Shown here one piece after another: positions 36,051-44,293 of a DNA stretch of 64,000 nucleotides (positions are counted from its first letter, which is position 1; the number at the start of each line of letters is the position of its first letter). The notes under the pieces are model-generated. The model was given only the letters and a program-made list of their open reading frames with translations. It was not told where the DNA came from and did not search any database. Source of the DNA: Terriglobia bacterium (GTDB taxonomy: Bacteria; Acidobacteriota; Terriglobia; Bryobacterales; Bryobacteraceae); contig JAIQFI010000007.1 in the NCBI GenBank assembly GCA_020073345.1, positions 62,001 to 126,000 of the forward strand, in the 5' to 3' direction. A program made the position numbers and the translations under genes.

Positions 36051-36728
36051 ATGGCGGCTATCGCTACAGTCCGACAGATTACCACGCCCAGCCGCTCGGC
36101 CGCCGGAGAGGGCTCTTTTTGGGGTAGGATCTCAAAGCCTCGTGAGATCCTGGGACGATTCTTGGACGCCGACAATCAACTGGTGGAGCGCTGTCTGGGC
36201 GGGGAAGAGGCCGCCTGGGAGGACCTGGTGAAGGTTCATACCCGGCGTGTGTACGCGATCTGTTACCGCTTCACGGGCTCGGATCATGAGGCTCAGGATC
36301 TCACCCAGGATGTCTTCCTCCGGGTGTTCCGGTCCCTCAGAAGCTTCCGCGCCGGCGAAGGTTCGTTCTCGGTGTGGCTTTCGCGGCTGGCACGGAATCT
36401 GTTGATCGATCATTACCGCCGCACGAAACTCGAGCGCGCCAGCTCTTCGATTGAAGAGCAGCTGCCCATGCTGGAGGAGAAGACCGCTTCCCTGGGCCGC
36501 ACGGAAGGTTTACTGGCCGGACGGGAAGCGAGCGAGGTTCTCCAGGCGGCGCTGCAAAAGCTTTCGCCCGATCTGCGCGAAACGGTGATCCTGCGAGATC
36601 TGGAAGAGCTGGAGTACCGGGAAATTGCGCAAGTGCTGAATGTGCCGGAAGGCACAGTGAAGTCCAGATTGAATCGCGGACGCGCCGAACTGGGGCGCAT
36701 CCTGCACAAGTTCCGAGGATCGTTGTGA
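36051..36728 (+). CDS. ECF-type RNA polymerase sigma factor
   Basis: The 225-residue protein has sigma region 2 (AWEDLVKVHTRRVYAICYRFTG, AQDLTQDVFLRVFRSLRSF, WLSRLARNLLIDHYRR) and region 4 (LSPDLRETVILRDLEELEYREIAQVLNVPEGTVKSRLNRGRAEL) with no region 3, which defines group 4 sigma factors. About 30 residues precede the usual domain start, so translation might begin further in. The stop overlaps the next gene by 4 bp (GTGA). The next gene encodes the likely anti-sigma factor. Confidence 0.9.
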   Translation: MAAIATVRQITTPSRSAAGEGSFWGRISKPREILGRFLDADNQLVERCLGGEEAAWEDLVKVHTRRVYAICYRFTGSDHEAQDLTQDVFLRVFRSLRSFRAGEGSFSVWLSRLARNLLIDHYRRTKLERASSSIEEQLPMLEEKTASLGRTEGLLAGREASEVLQAALQKLSPDLRETVILRDLEELEYREIAQVLNVPEGTVKSRLNRGRAELGRILHKFRGSL

Positions 36729-37297
36729 ATTGCGCGGATGTAGAAATCCTGCTGGCCGACTACGTGGACGGAACGCTCCGCGGTGACGCGGCGTCCGTGC
36801 TCGAAGCCCACCTGGCTGGTTGCGAAGCTTGCGCCGAACTCGCCCGCGATTCCGCCGGAGCGGTCGAGTTCATGCAGCGCGCCGCGGTGGTGGAAGCTCC
36901 GCCCGAACTGGTCACGCGTATTCTGTTCGAGCTGAATGACGGACCCAGCCGCGCCGCCATCAAGCCTTCGCTAACGCGCCGCCTGTTCGGCCGGTGGCTC
37001 GAGCCGGTGTTGCAGCCCCGCTTCGCGATGGGCATGGCGCTGACCGTTTTGTCCTTCGCCATGATCGGCCGCTTTACGCATGTGCGCCAGCTGACGCCCG
37101 CCGATCTGGATCCGGTAAAAGTTTGGACTGCGGCGGAAGATCGGGTAGTCCGTTGGTATAACCGGGGCGTGAAGTATTACGACAGCCTTCGGGTAGTCTA
37201 CGAAATTCAAACTCGGCTCAAGGAATGGGCCGAAGAGCAGCCAGCCCCACAAACAGCCGCGCCCCAAGCCGCGAGCCCGGCAGGAGAGACGAAATGA
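36725..37297 (+). CDS. Zinc-finger anti-sigma factor (zf-HC2), membrane anchored
   Basis: The 190-residue protein starts with CADVEILLADYVDGTL and has HLAGCEAC, the HxxxCxxC zinc motif of ZAS-type anti-sigma factors. One hydrophobic segment near residues 98-113 (FAMGMALTVLSFAMIG) should span the membrane. The C-terminal part is outside and ends in a Pro/Ala-rich tail. The GTG start overlaps the sigma stop, as expected for a cognate pair. The next gene again overlaps by 4 bp. Confidence 0.85.
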   Translation: MNCADVEILLADYVDGTLRGDAASVLEAHLAGCEACAELARDSAGAVEFMQRAAVVEAPPELVTRILFELNDGPSRAAIKPSLTRRLFGRWLEPVLQPRFAMGMALTVLSFAMIGRFTHVRQLTPADLDPVKVWTAAEDRVVRWYNRGVKYYDSLRVVYEIQTRLKEWAEEQPAPQTAAPQAASPAGETK

Positions 37298-37995
37298 ACC
37301 CGGAAGCCCCTCCCTCGATTCCACCGGAGGCCCCAATCGTCGGCTATTGCCGGGCCTGCGGTAAGGCGCTCGATTCTGCCAGCGTCCACACCGCGCACGG
37401 GACCATCTACTGCGCCGAGCACGTGCCTGCTGAACCGCCTCCTCCTTCTGGCACCCCGGATTCGCCCTACGCCAGCCCCTACACGGCAAGCACGCCTCCT
37501 CCCGTTCCCCACCCCGACGTATCTCCCGGTGTTGCCTTTGTTCTCGGACTGATTCCCGGAGTAGGCGCCATCTACAACGGCCAGTACGCCAAGGGCTTGA
37601 TCCACGTTTTTATCTTGGGAATGCTGTTCACGATTGTCGGCGGCAACGACGTCGGTGGATTCGAGCCGCTGTTTGGCGTCCTCATCCCGGGTTTCTGGGC
37701 CTACATGGCATTCGAGGCATACCACACTGCCAAGCTGCGTCAGCAGGGACAGCCGGTAGACGAATTTTCCAGCCTCGTGCCGGGTCATGGCGGAACGCGA
37801 TTCCCGGTGGCTCCCATACTGCTGATCGCTCTGGGCGTGGTGTTCCTGCTGAACAATCTTGAAATCTTCGAGCTGCGGCGTATGCTGCGGTTCTGGCCGG
37901 TGATGCTGATCGCTCTGGGTCTTTACATGCTGTATCTCCGGATGGCCGGAAACTCTTCGGGGGTGAACCCAAAGGTGAACAATGAGCAGCGGTAG
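37294..37995 (+). CDS. B-box-like zinc finger plus LiaI/DUF5668-like membrane protein
   Basis: The 233-residue protein starts at an ATG overlapping the anti-sigma stop (ATGA); a longer frame is rejected. The N-terminus has CRACGKAL and YCAEHVP, a B-box-type zinc-finger pattern, followed by a Pro/Ser linker. A membrane part with several helices contains FVLGLIPGVGAIYNGQYAKG. The last pair (PVAPILLIALGVVFLLNNL and FWPVMLIALGLYML) matches the LiaI-LiaF-like transmembrane unit. Such proteins belong to envelope-stress systems. The neighbours support that role. Confidence 0.7.
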   Translation: MNPEAPPSIPPEAPIVGYCRACGKALDSASVHTAHGTIYCAEHVPAEPPPPSGTPDSPYASPYTASTPPPVPHPDVSPGVAFVLGLIPGVGAIYNGQYAKGLIHVFILGMLFTIVGGNDVGGFEPLFGVLIPGFWAYMAFEAYHTAKLRQQGQPVDEFSSLVPGHGGTRFPVAPILLIALGVVFLLNNLEIFELRRMLRFWPVMLIALGLYMLYLRMAGNSSGVNPKVNNEQR

Positions 37996-38188
37996 CTTTC
38001 TCCTCGCGATTCGAGGCCCGGTGCTGCTGGTCGCATTGGGGCTGCTGATGGCCGCCGATCAACTCGACCGCATGAGTTTCTCGCGCACCTGGCCGGTCCT
38101 GCTGATACTGTTCGGCCTGTTCAAGCTGGCCGAACATCTGGGGCCCAAAGATCTGAACACTAGAGACGAGGGAACCAAGAGCCTATGA
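37982..38188 (+). CDS. Small LiaI-LiaF-like transmembrane protein (68 aa)
   Basis: A 68-residue protein with two hydrophobic helices (RGPVLLVALGLLMAAD and TWPVLLILFGLFKLAE) that match the LiaI-LiaF-type transmembrane unit seen in both neighbours. It overlaps the preceding gene by 14 bp and the next by 4 bp. It is probably a partner of the larger LiaI-like and DUF4097 proteins. Confidence 0.7.
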   Translation: MSSGSFLLAIRGPVLLVALGLLMAADQLDRMSFSRTWPVLLILFGLFKLAEHLGPKDLNTRDEGTKSL

Positions 38189-39606
38189 GACGAGCTTCCC
38201 TGGTTGCGCCCCTGCTGCTGATCGGAATCGGACTTTTGTTCCTGGCCCGCAACGTTTTTCCCGACATGCAGCTGCTGGACTATCTGGCCAAGTACTGGCC
38301 GCTGCTTCTGGTCGTGTGGGGCGGACTGCGCCTGCTCGAGATCCTGTTTTGGGCGGCCACCTCGCGGCCGCTTCCCCGATACGGCATCGCCAGCGGCGAA
38401 TGGGTGCTGGTGATCTTCCTGTGCTTTCTTGGCGTAAGTCTCCACGCCGTCCGCGGATTCTCCGCCTGGCTCCCGGGAAGCCGCATCGAACTGGGCGGCC
38501 TGGATATCTTCGGAGAGAGTTACGACTATCCACTTTCCGCGGAAAGGCCCGCCTCGAAAGCTCCGCGCGTGATCCTTGAAAGTTTTCGGGGCAATGCCCG
38601 CATCACCGGCGCCGATGTCCAGACCGTGAAGGTGACCGGCCATTCCACGATTCGCAGCCTCGACCAGACGTCGGCGGACCGCGCCCATCAGGAAGCGTCG
38701 CTGGAACTGGACGGAGAGCCGGGCGAAATCCGTGTTCGCACCTTGCAAAACCGGGTTTCCGGCAACAACCGGCGCATCTCGGCCGACTTGGACATCGTGG
38801 TTCCCAAAGGAGCCACCATTGAAGCCCACGGCCGCTCTGGAGATTTCGACATCAACGGCGTCAACGGCTCGGTCGACATCAACTCCGACAACGCCAGCGT
38901 GCGCCTGGAAGACATCGGTGGCGACGTAACCGTGGAGGTGCGCGGCAGTGACATCATGCGCGCGGTCAAGATCAAAGGATCGGTCGAGCTGAAGGGCCGG
39001 GGTTCCGATATCGACCTGCAGGACATCGCCGGTCCGGTGACGATCAACGGCTCGTGGACCGGAAATTCCCAGCTTCACAATCTGGCCAAGACTCTGCGTA
39101 TCGTCACTCCTTATACCGAATTTTCGGCCGAGAAAGTGACCGATATGCGAGTCACGCTGGGCAATCTGAATGGGTCGGATCTGACTGGTCCCGTGCGCAT
39201 GTCGTCGTCGCGGTCCTGGGACGTTAGCCTCACCAACTTCACCAATTCTCTCGACATTAACCTCAATGGTGGCGACGTGGACCTGCGGCCTGGCCTGCTC
39301 CCGCTGGCGAAAATGGACGTGCGCAGCCGCACCGGCCATATCGAGCTCGCGCTTCCGCAATCCGCCAAGTTCGATCTCACCGCGACCAGCACGCGCGGTT
39401 CGGTAGATAACGAGTTCGGTGAGCCGCTGAGGCTGGAACCGACCGGCCGCCGGGGCGCTACTCTGCGCGGCTCCAACGGCGGGCCTTCCGTGAATGTTTC
39501 CACCGACAACGGCCAGATCGTGGTGCGTTCGGCGTCGGCTACCGATAGCGCGCCGCCCGCGATCCCGCACGCCCCGGCTAAAACGCCTCAGCCCGTCGAG
39601 CAATAG
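38185..39606 (+). CDS. LiaI-like membrane protein with DUF4097-type beta-helical domain
   Basis: The 473-residue protein has three N-terminal helices (SLVAPLLLIGIGLLFLARNV, YWPLLLVVWGGLRLLE, VLVIFLCFLGVSLHAV). About 350 residues of repeating beta strands follow (SGDFDINGVNGSVDINSDNASV, GSDIDLQDIAGPVTINGSW, RTGHIELALPQSAKFDLTATS). This is the DUF4097 / putative adhesin pattern, likely a right-handed beta-helix on the far side of the membrane. The C-terminus is Pro/Ala-rich. It closes a five-gene overlapping operon with a sigma/anti-sigma pair. Confidence 0.8.
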   Translation: MRRASLVAPLLLIGIGLLFLARNVFPDMQLLDYLAKYWPLLLVVWGGLRLLEILFWAATSRPLPRYGIASGEWVLVIFLCFLGVSLHAVRGFSAWLPGSRIELGGLDIFGESYDYPLSAERPASKAPRVILESFRGNARITGADVQTVKVTGHSTIRSLDQTSADRAHQEASLELDGEPGEIRVRTLQNRVSGNNRRISADLDIVVPKGATIEAHGRSGDFDINGVNGSVDINSDNASVRLEDIGGDVTVEVRGSDIMRAVKIKGSVELKGRGSDIDLQDIAGPVTINGSWTGNSQLHNLAKTLRIVTPYTEFSAEKVTDMRVTLGNLNGSDLTGPVRMSSSRSWDVSLTNFTNSLDINLNGGDVDLRPGLLPLAKMDVRSRTGHIELALPQSAKFDLTATSTRGSVDNEFGEPLRLEPTGRRGATLRGSNGGPSVNVSTDNGQIVVRSASATDSAPPAIPHAPAKTPQPVEQ

Positions 39607-39615
39607 GATCCTGCT

Positions 39616-40869
39616 TCACGCCGGAACCAGCAGAATCCGCACGTCCATCACATTGGTTCCCGTTGGACCGGTTTTGACCAACGCGTCAAGCTTCTCGAAG
39701 AAGTGGTACGAATCGTTGTTGTCGAGGAATTCGGGCGCGTCCCGCATTGGGGTTCTTTCGTCCGCGATGGCTCCGGCCGCATCCGTCGGACCATCCAGGC
39801 CATCGGTGCCTCCGCTGAAGATAGTCACGGGACCCTGTCCCTCCAGCGCGATCGCCGTTGCCAGAACGAATTCCTGATTCCGACCGCCAAGCCCCTTTCC
39901 GCGAACAGTAACGGTCGTTTCCCCGCCTGAGAGCAAGCACGCTGGCCGCCGCACCGGCCGTCCGGCCGTCAGGATTTCCTTTACGATGGCCGCGTGCATC
40001 CGCGCGATTTCGCGCGTTTCCCCGTCCACCGAACTCGAAAGCACCAGCGTGCGATATCCCAGCTCCTTGGCCTTTGAAGCCGCCGCGTCCATCGCCAGCC
40101 GGTTGCTGCCAACGATCAGGTTCTGCACCCGTCCGAGCTGGGGGTCGCCGGGCTTGGGCGTTTCGCGGAGAACTGGACGCGCAACGCCATACTTGTCGAG
40201 CACGGACTCCGCGTGCTTCGCGGTCGAAGAATCCCCGACCGTCGGTCCCGACCCGATGACACCCAGGTCATCGCCGATCACGTCAGACAGGATCAAAGTG
40301 ATCAGCCTGGCCGGATACGCCGCGGCGCCAAGCTGCCCGCCTTTGATCAGGCTCAGATGCTTGCGGACGGTGTTCAGCTCCTGAATCGTAGCGCCCGCGT
40401 TGAGCAACTGGCGTGTGGTCTCCTGCTTGGCGGCCAGTGAGTACCCCGCAATCGGCGCCGGCAGGAGTGCCGAGGCACCGCCCGAGATCACGCAGATGAG
40501 CAGATCCCGAGGCCCGGCCGCGCACGCGATTTCGAGAATCCGCTGCGCTCCCTGCTGGCCCCGTTCATCCGGAATCGGGTGGCCCGCCTGATTTAAATCA
40601 ACGCGCCGCAGCCTCGTCGAAGTTCCGTCAGGTACATTCACCAGTCCCCCCGTAATGCGCCGCCCGAGCACGCGCTCCACCGCTCGAGCCATCGCCGCAC
40701 TGGCTTTCCCCGCCCCGATCACCTGGATGCGATCGAAATCCGCCATCCGGTAACGCCGCCGCCCGGCCGTGAGCGTCTGCCCGTCAAAGTGAAGATGACG
40801 GAGAACCGCGGCGTAGGGATCGGCGCCTTCAAGCGCCGCGCGGAAAATCTGGAAAGCGTGTTTGCGCAC
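39616..40869 (-). CDS. Glycerate kinase (MOFRL / TtuD-GckA type)
   Basis: The 417-residue protein has VIGAGKASAAMARAVE, AGHPIPDERG, CVISGGASALLPAP, LSDVIGDDLGVIGSGPT and the C-terminal MOFRL motif LSGGETTVTVRGKGLGGRNQEFVLA. This is the glycerate 2-kinase family that phosphorylates D-glycerate to 2-phosphoglycerate. The start is a GTG at 40869. It is convergent with the DUF4097 gene (9 bp apart) and lies 28 bp downstream of aroK on the same strand. Confidence 0.88.
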   Translation of the reverse strand: MRKHAFQIFRAALEGADPYAAVLRHLHFDGQTLTAGRRRYRMADFDRIQVIGAGKASAAMARAVERVLGRRITGGLVNVPDGTSTRLRRVDLNQAGHPIPDERGQQGAQRILEIACAAGPRDLLICVISGGASALLPAPIAGYSLAAKQETTRQLLNAGATIQELNTVRKHLSLIKGGQLGAAAYPARLITLILSDVIGDDLGVIGSGPTVGDSSTAKHAESVLDKYGVARPVLRETPKPGDPQLGRVQNLIVGSNRLAMDAAASKAKELGYRTLVLSSSVDGETREIARMHAAIVKEILTAGRPVRRPACLLSGGETTVTVRGKGLGGRNQEFVLATAIALEGQGPVTIFSGGTDGLDGPTDAAGAIADERTPMRDAPEFLDNNDSYHFFEKLDALVKTGPTGTNVMDVRILLVPA

Positions 40870-40897
40870 TTATGATTTAAGGTGACTCTATAGTGAC

Positions 40898-41425
40898 CTA
40901 GAACAGGGGCAGCGCGAGAATTTTCGCCGCAGTCCCGGCTGCATCGTCGTTCTCCACCGGGACGCAGTAGTCGGCGCGTTCATACGCGGCACGGCGCACG
41001 GCGAACAACTCCCTTAGCTTCGCCGGATCGCGCGCCAGCGGGCGATGAGCGTAACCCGCCAGACGCCGCTCGACCGTGGCGAACGGACAATCCAGCCACA
41101 CGCTGATGCCGTTGTTTGAGACCATCTGGAAATTCTCGTCGCTTAAGAAAGCCCCGCCGCCCAGGGCGATGACGCACGGCTGGCCGCGCTCGACCGAGCG
41201 GACCCGTTCTTGCAGCGCCGCTGTCTCCACTTTCCGAAACTCAGCTTCCCCGCGGGTGTCGAAAATCTGGCTGATGGGCATGCCTTCGCGCTTTTCGATG
41301 TCTTCATCCAGATCGGCGAATCCCCAGCCCAGCTCCTCGGCCAGCGCGCGGCCGACGGTGGACTTACCGCTTCCCATGAACCCGACCAGAAAGATCCCGG
41401 GCGTCCGCTTGAGCTTTAAAATCAT
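40898..41425 (-). CDS. aroK: Shikimate kinase
   Basis: The 175-residue P-loop kinase has GFMGSGKSTVGRALAEELGW (Walker A), FADLDEDIEKREG with the shikimate-binding Asp, FRKVETAAL, IALGGGAF and RPLARDP, the lid motif. It phosphorylates shikimate at C3 in aromatic amino acid synthesis. The length is typical. It is divergent from the LON-domain gene with 53 bp between them. Confidence 0.93.
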   Translation of the reverse strand: MILKLKRTPGIFLVGFMGSGKSTVGRALAEELGWGFADLDEDIEKREGMPISQIFDTRGEAEFRKVETAALQERVRSVERGQPCVIALGGGAFLSDENFQMVSNNGISVWLDCPFATVERRLAGYAHRPLARDPAKLRELFAVRRAAYERADYCVPVENDDAAGTAAKILALPLF

Positions 41426-41466
41426 TCTTTGGAATGCGCGTTTGGCGCTGGCCTGCGCGCGAACGC

Positions 41467-41472
41467 CATAAT
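41467..41472 (+). promoter_or_regulatory. Candidate -10 of the LON-domain gene (leaderless)
   Basis: CATAAT (5/6) ends 6 bp before the ATG at 41479. It supports that start over the upstream ATG at 41434. Confidence 0.4.
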
Positions 41473-41478
41473 AGTAGC

Positions 41479-42102
41479 ATGCAGGAGGGCTTACTGCCGC
41501 TGTTTCCGCTCCAGGTCGTGCTTCTTCCGGGATCCCCTCTCCCTCTGCATATTTTCGAGGACCGCTACAAGGAAATGATCGGAGAAGTGCTCCGCGACAA
41601 GCTCGAGTTCGGAGTAGTTCTGGCCAGCGAAAAAGGCATCGTCAACACCGGGTGCACCGCCACGGTGGATCGCGTCCTGCGCGAGTATCCCGATGGCCGC
41701 CTGGATATTCTCACCCGCGGACGCAGGCGCTTCGAGATTCTCCTGCTCAACGACGAACGCACTTTCCTGCGCGGCGCGGTCGAGTTCTTTGATGACGACG
41801 CCGACAAAGCTGAGCCGGCTGGTCCGGATCTGCTGCAGAACGTCATCGCCGGATATAGCCAGCTGCAATCCATCCCCTCGAATGACCCCCTGGACCCGGA
41901 CGATCCCCGCTTGAGCTTTCGGCTGGCGCAGGACGTTCCCGACCTGGGATTCCGGCAGACGCTTCTCACCATGCGCAGCGAGGCGGACAGGATGCGGCGC
42001 ATCGCCGACTTTCTGCCGGGATACCTCGAGCGCCGGCGGCGGACCCAGCACACCAAAGACGTTGCAGGCCGCAACGGCCACGGGCATCACCAACCCGAAT
42101 GA
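41479..42102 (+). CDS. LON substrate-binding domain protein
   Basis: The 207-residue protein starts LPLFPLQVVLLPGSPLPLHIFEDRYKEM and has TRGRRRFEI, the signature of the Lon N-terminal (PUA-like) domain as a stand-alone protein. It has no AAA or protease domain. Stand-alone forms may bind unfolded protein or act as adaptors, but the role is unproven. The ATG at 41479 fits the domain start. Its stop overlaps the HAD gene by 4 bp. Confidence 0.85.
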   Translation: MQEGLLPLFPLQVVLLPGSPLPLHIFEDRYKEMIGEVLRDKLEFGVVLASEKGIVNTGCTATVDRVLREYPDGRLDILTRGRRRFEILLLNDERTFLRGAVEFFDDDADKAEPAGPDLLQNVIAGYSQLQSIPSNDPLDPDDPRLSFRLAQDVPDLGFRQTLLTMRSEADRMRRIADFLPGYLERRRRTQHTKDVAGRNGHGHHQPE

Positions 42103-42782
42103 GTGTCCTGATTTTCGACGCGGACGACACGCTCTGGGAAAACAATATCTATTTCGAGCACGCCTTCGACGATTTCGTGGAGTTTCTGGCGCATTCCGCG
42201 CTGACACCTCCGCAGGTTCGCGACGTGCTCAATGAAATCGAGCTGGTGAACTCCAGGATCCACGGCTACGGATCCCTAAACTTCGGGCGCAACTTGCAGC
42301 AGGCCTACCAGCACCTGGCCGAGCGGGAAATCCGCCCGGAGGACCTGGAACACGTGATGTCACTGGCCGAGCGCATCCTGCGTCAGCCCGTCGAACTGAT
42401 TGAAGGCGTGGAAGAAACGCTCGCGGAACTGAGCCAGCGGCATAGCCTGGCGTTGTTCACCAAGGGTCATCCGGATGAGCAGCGTATGAAGGTCGACCGC
42501 TCCGGTCTGGGCCGTCATTTCTCCCACACCGCGATCGTCAAGGAAAAAGATTCGCCGGCGTATCTGCGTCTGCTCGAGGAGCAGGAGTTCCCTGCGGCAA
42601 ATTCCTGGATGATCGGCAATTCGCCCAAGTCCGATATCAACCCTGCCCTCGCGGCCGGTTTGGGAGCCGTGCTGGTGCCTCACGCACGCACCTGGGTGCT
42701 GGAGCATCAGGAGCTGCGGGCCCCGGCCGGCGCGCGATTTTTCCGCGTCGAGCGTTTCACGGACCTGCGACAGCATTTTTGA
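42099..42782 (+). CDS. HAD-superfamily hydrolase
   Basis: The 227-residue protein has motif I FDADDTLWE with the nucleophile Asp and motif II LFTKGHP. The motif III/IV region is KEKDSPAYLRLL and MIGNSPKSDINPALAAGLGAVLVP. The cap between motifs I and II is helical. It is a phosphatase of the YjjG/GPH type by pattern, substrate unknown. It is coupled to the LON-domain gene and convergent with the FHA-DUF4123 gene. Confidence 0.85.
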   Translation: MSVLIFDADDTLWENNIYFEHAFDDFVEFLAHSALTPPQVRDVLNEIELVNSRIHGYGSLNFGRNLQQAYQHLAEREIRPEDLEHVMSLAERILRQPVELIEGVEETLAELSQRHSLALFTKGHPDEQRMKVDRSGLGRHFSHTAIVKEKDSPAYLRLLEEQEFPAANSWMIGNSPKSDINPALAAGLGAVLVPHARTWVLEHQELRAPAGARFFRVERFTDLRQHF

Positions 42783-42792
42783 GCGAGCGGTT

Positions 42793-43674
42793 TTAACCCA
42801 ACTTGATGGTCTGCTGCCTCGGTCCCCGCGGCGCTCGGGAAAATTCCAGCGCCATAGCCGGTCTTTCAGCTTCCACGATCATTCGCTCGCAGGGCCCGAA
42901 GAAGGCGTCGGCTTCTTCCTGCGGCATCACCGGCACCAGCGCCCGCAACACGCGCGGGTCCCAGAAGCGGAAGGTCATCGCCGCACCCGAGGACGTACGC
43001 AGACTCACGAAACTGGTGAAGTGCGCGTGGACTCTCTCCAGGCCGGCTCTGGACGTTCCGTAAAACCCCCAGCCTCGACCCCATCCGTCCTTGATCAGCA
43101 CGTGCACCAGACGAGCCTCGGCCGGAAGCGAGACCAGGAACGCGGTCTCGCCTATGGTCAAATGTTTCTCCCCGGCGGCGTCCAAAAACGCCGGGATCCG
43201 TGAATCGCGGGAGGCGTCCACCACCGCGAATACCTGCTCGCCGGAAGCGTACAGTGCGTTCAGCAGCACGGTCTCGGCGGGGGAGTATCCGGCCTCGCTG
43301 ATCGTCTGTGTTGATACCGAGAGAGGCGTGGGCGCGGTGCGCAGCCTCGGCAGCCCCACGCCGGTGATCTCCGGCAGCGCGTCGACGTGAATACGAAATG
43401 TGGATCCACCCGCCACCACGGAGTCGCCTTCCTGGACTACTTGCTCGGTGATGCGCGAGCCGTTCACGAAAGTTCCGTTGCTCGAACCGAGGTCGCGGAT
43501 CCGGCACTGCGCTCCGTCACACTCCACCGAAAAGTGCAGGCCGGAAAGGTATCCGTCTTCGGCGATGGCGTAGTCGGATTTTCCCGTGCGGCCGAGGCGC
43601 AAGATGCTCCCGCCGCGGACCTCAATGCGCCTTCCTAAGACCGGTCCGGAAACCGCTTCCAGGATGACCACCAT
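42793..43674 (-). CDS. FHA-DUF4123 fusion protein
   Basis: The 293-residue protein has an N-terminal FHA domain (LRLGRTGKSDYAIAED, SGLHFSVECD, LGSSNGTFVNG), which binds phospho-threonine. About 40 residues of linker follow, then a DUF4123-like domain from about residue 145 (VFAVVDASRDSRIPAFL, LIKDGWGRGWGFYG, VSLRTSSGAAMTFRFWDPRVLRALVP, FFGPCERMIVEAERP). DUF4123 proteins are adaptors that load effectors onto VgrG spikes of type VI or related injection systems. No VgrG, PAAR, Hcp or effector gene is nearby. The fusion would tie an adaptor to Ser/Thr phosphorylation. Confidence 0.75.
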   Translation of the reverse strand: MVVILEAVSGPVLGRRIEVRGGSILRLGRTGKSDYAIAEDGYLSGLHFSVECDGAQCRIRDLGSSNGTFVNGSRITEQVVQEGDSVVAGGSTFRIHVDALPEITGVGLPRLRTAPTPLSVSTQTISEAGYSPAETVLLNALYASGEQVFAVVDASRDSRIPAFLDAAGEKHLTIGETAFLVSLPAEARLVHVLIKDGWGRGWGFYGTSRAGLERVHAHFTSFVSLRTSSGAAMTFRFWDPRVLRALVPVMPQEEADAFFGPCERMIVEAERPAMALEFSRAPRGPRQQTIKLG

Positions 43675-43680
43675 TCAATC

Positions 43681-43686
43681 GTTATA
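43681..43686 (-). promoter_or_regulatory. Candidate -10 of the FHA-DUF4123 gene (leaderless)
   Basis: TATAAC on the minus strand (5/6) lies 6 bp before the ATG at 43674 and overlaps the tsaB stop. It would let the gene be transcribed separately from tsaB. Confidence 0.35.
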
Positions 43687-44293
43687 CCTTATCTCGCCAC
43701 ATCAGTTCCGCATCGGAACGGCGCACGTAGTTTGCGTCGATCTCGGAAGGATCTTGCGCCAGTCCCGCTTTGAATCGCTCCGCGGCGATACGGGCGATGG
43801 CTCCCGCCAGATGTTTCGGAGCGTGGGTGATCACTTCTGTATCTGCGGGCAGCGTCCGCAAGAAGTCCTCGAGTTTCATCACGACCTCAGGGGCCACCAG
43901 CCGCAGGTCGGCGTCGTACACTGCGCCGAAGATGTCCCCGCGCCGCGCATCGATCACCGGGGCTCGTAGCGCGCGCGTCCCGAACGATGCCACCGCTTGC
44001 AAGTTCGAAATCGCGACCACTTTGCGGCCCGTCGCTTCCGCCAGACCTTTGGCGGCCGTCAGACCGACGCGAACGCCGGTAAACGATCCAGGTCCCGCGG
44101 CCGCGGCGAATCCTTCCATGTCCGTGATCTTGAGATGGTGCCGCGCCAGCAGTGCCTCGATCTCGGGGAACATGACGTGGGCAAACCCGTCCGGCGAATC
44201 GAGCGCGACTTCTTCCAGCACACGGCCATCTTCCGCAAGCGCCAGGCTGCCGAATTCGCTGGTGGTATCGATCGCCAACAGGAGTCGGCTCAC
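43682..44293 (-). CDS. tsaB: tRNA t6A synthesis protein TsaB
   Basis: The 203-residue ASKHA-fold protein starts LLLAIDTTSEFGSLAL and has GFAAAAGPGSFTGVRVGLTAAKGLAE, which is the TsaB signature. TsaB is the non-catalytic partner of TsaD in making N6-threonylcarbamoyladenosine at position 37 of ANN-decoding tRNAs. The start is a GTG at 44293 overlapping the upstream gene's stop (GTGA). It is followed after 7 bp by the FHA-DUF4123 gene. Confidence 0.9.
   Translation of the reverse strand: MSRLLLAIDTTSEFGSLALAEDGRVLEEVALDSPDGFAHVMFPEIEALLARHHLKITDMEGFAAAAGPGSFTGVRVGLTAAKGLAEATGRKVVAISNLQAVASFGTRALRAPVIDARRGDIFGAVYDADLRLVAPEVVMKLEDFLRTLPADTEVITHAPKHLAGAIARIAAERFKAGLAQDPSEIDANYVRRSDAELMWRDKV

Noticed and set aside
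38059-39603. 514-codon open frame on the minus strand
   Set aside because: It is antisense to the DUF4097 gene and has low-complexity Arg/Gly/His composition.
40875-40893. A stretch upstream of the glycerate kinase gene resembling the SP6 phage promoter (ATTTA-GGTGAC-CTATAG pattern)
   Set aside because: It differs from the SP6 promoter by an extra A and a base change, and no vector sequence flanks it, so chance is the better explanation.
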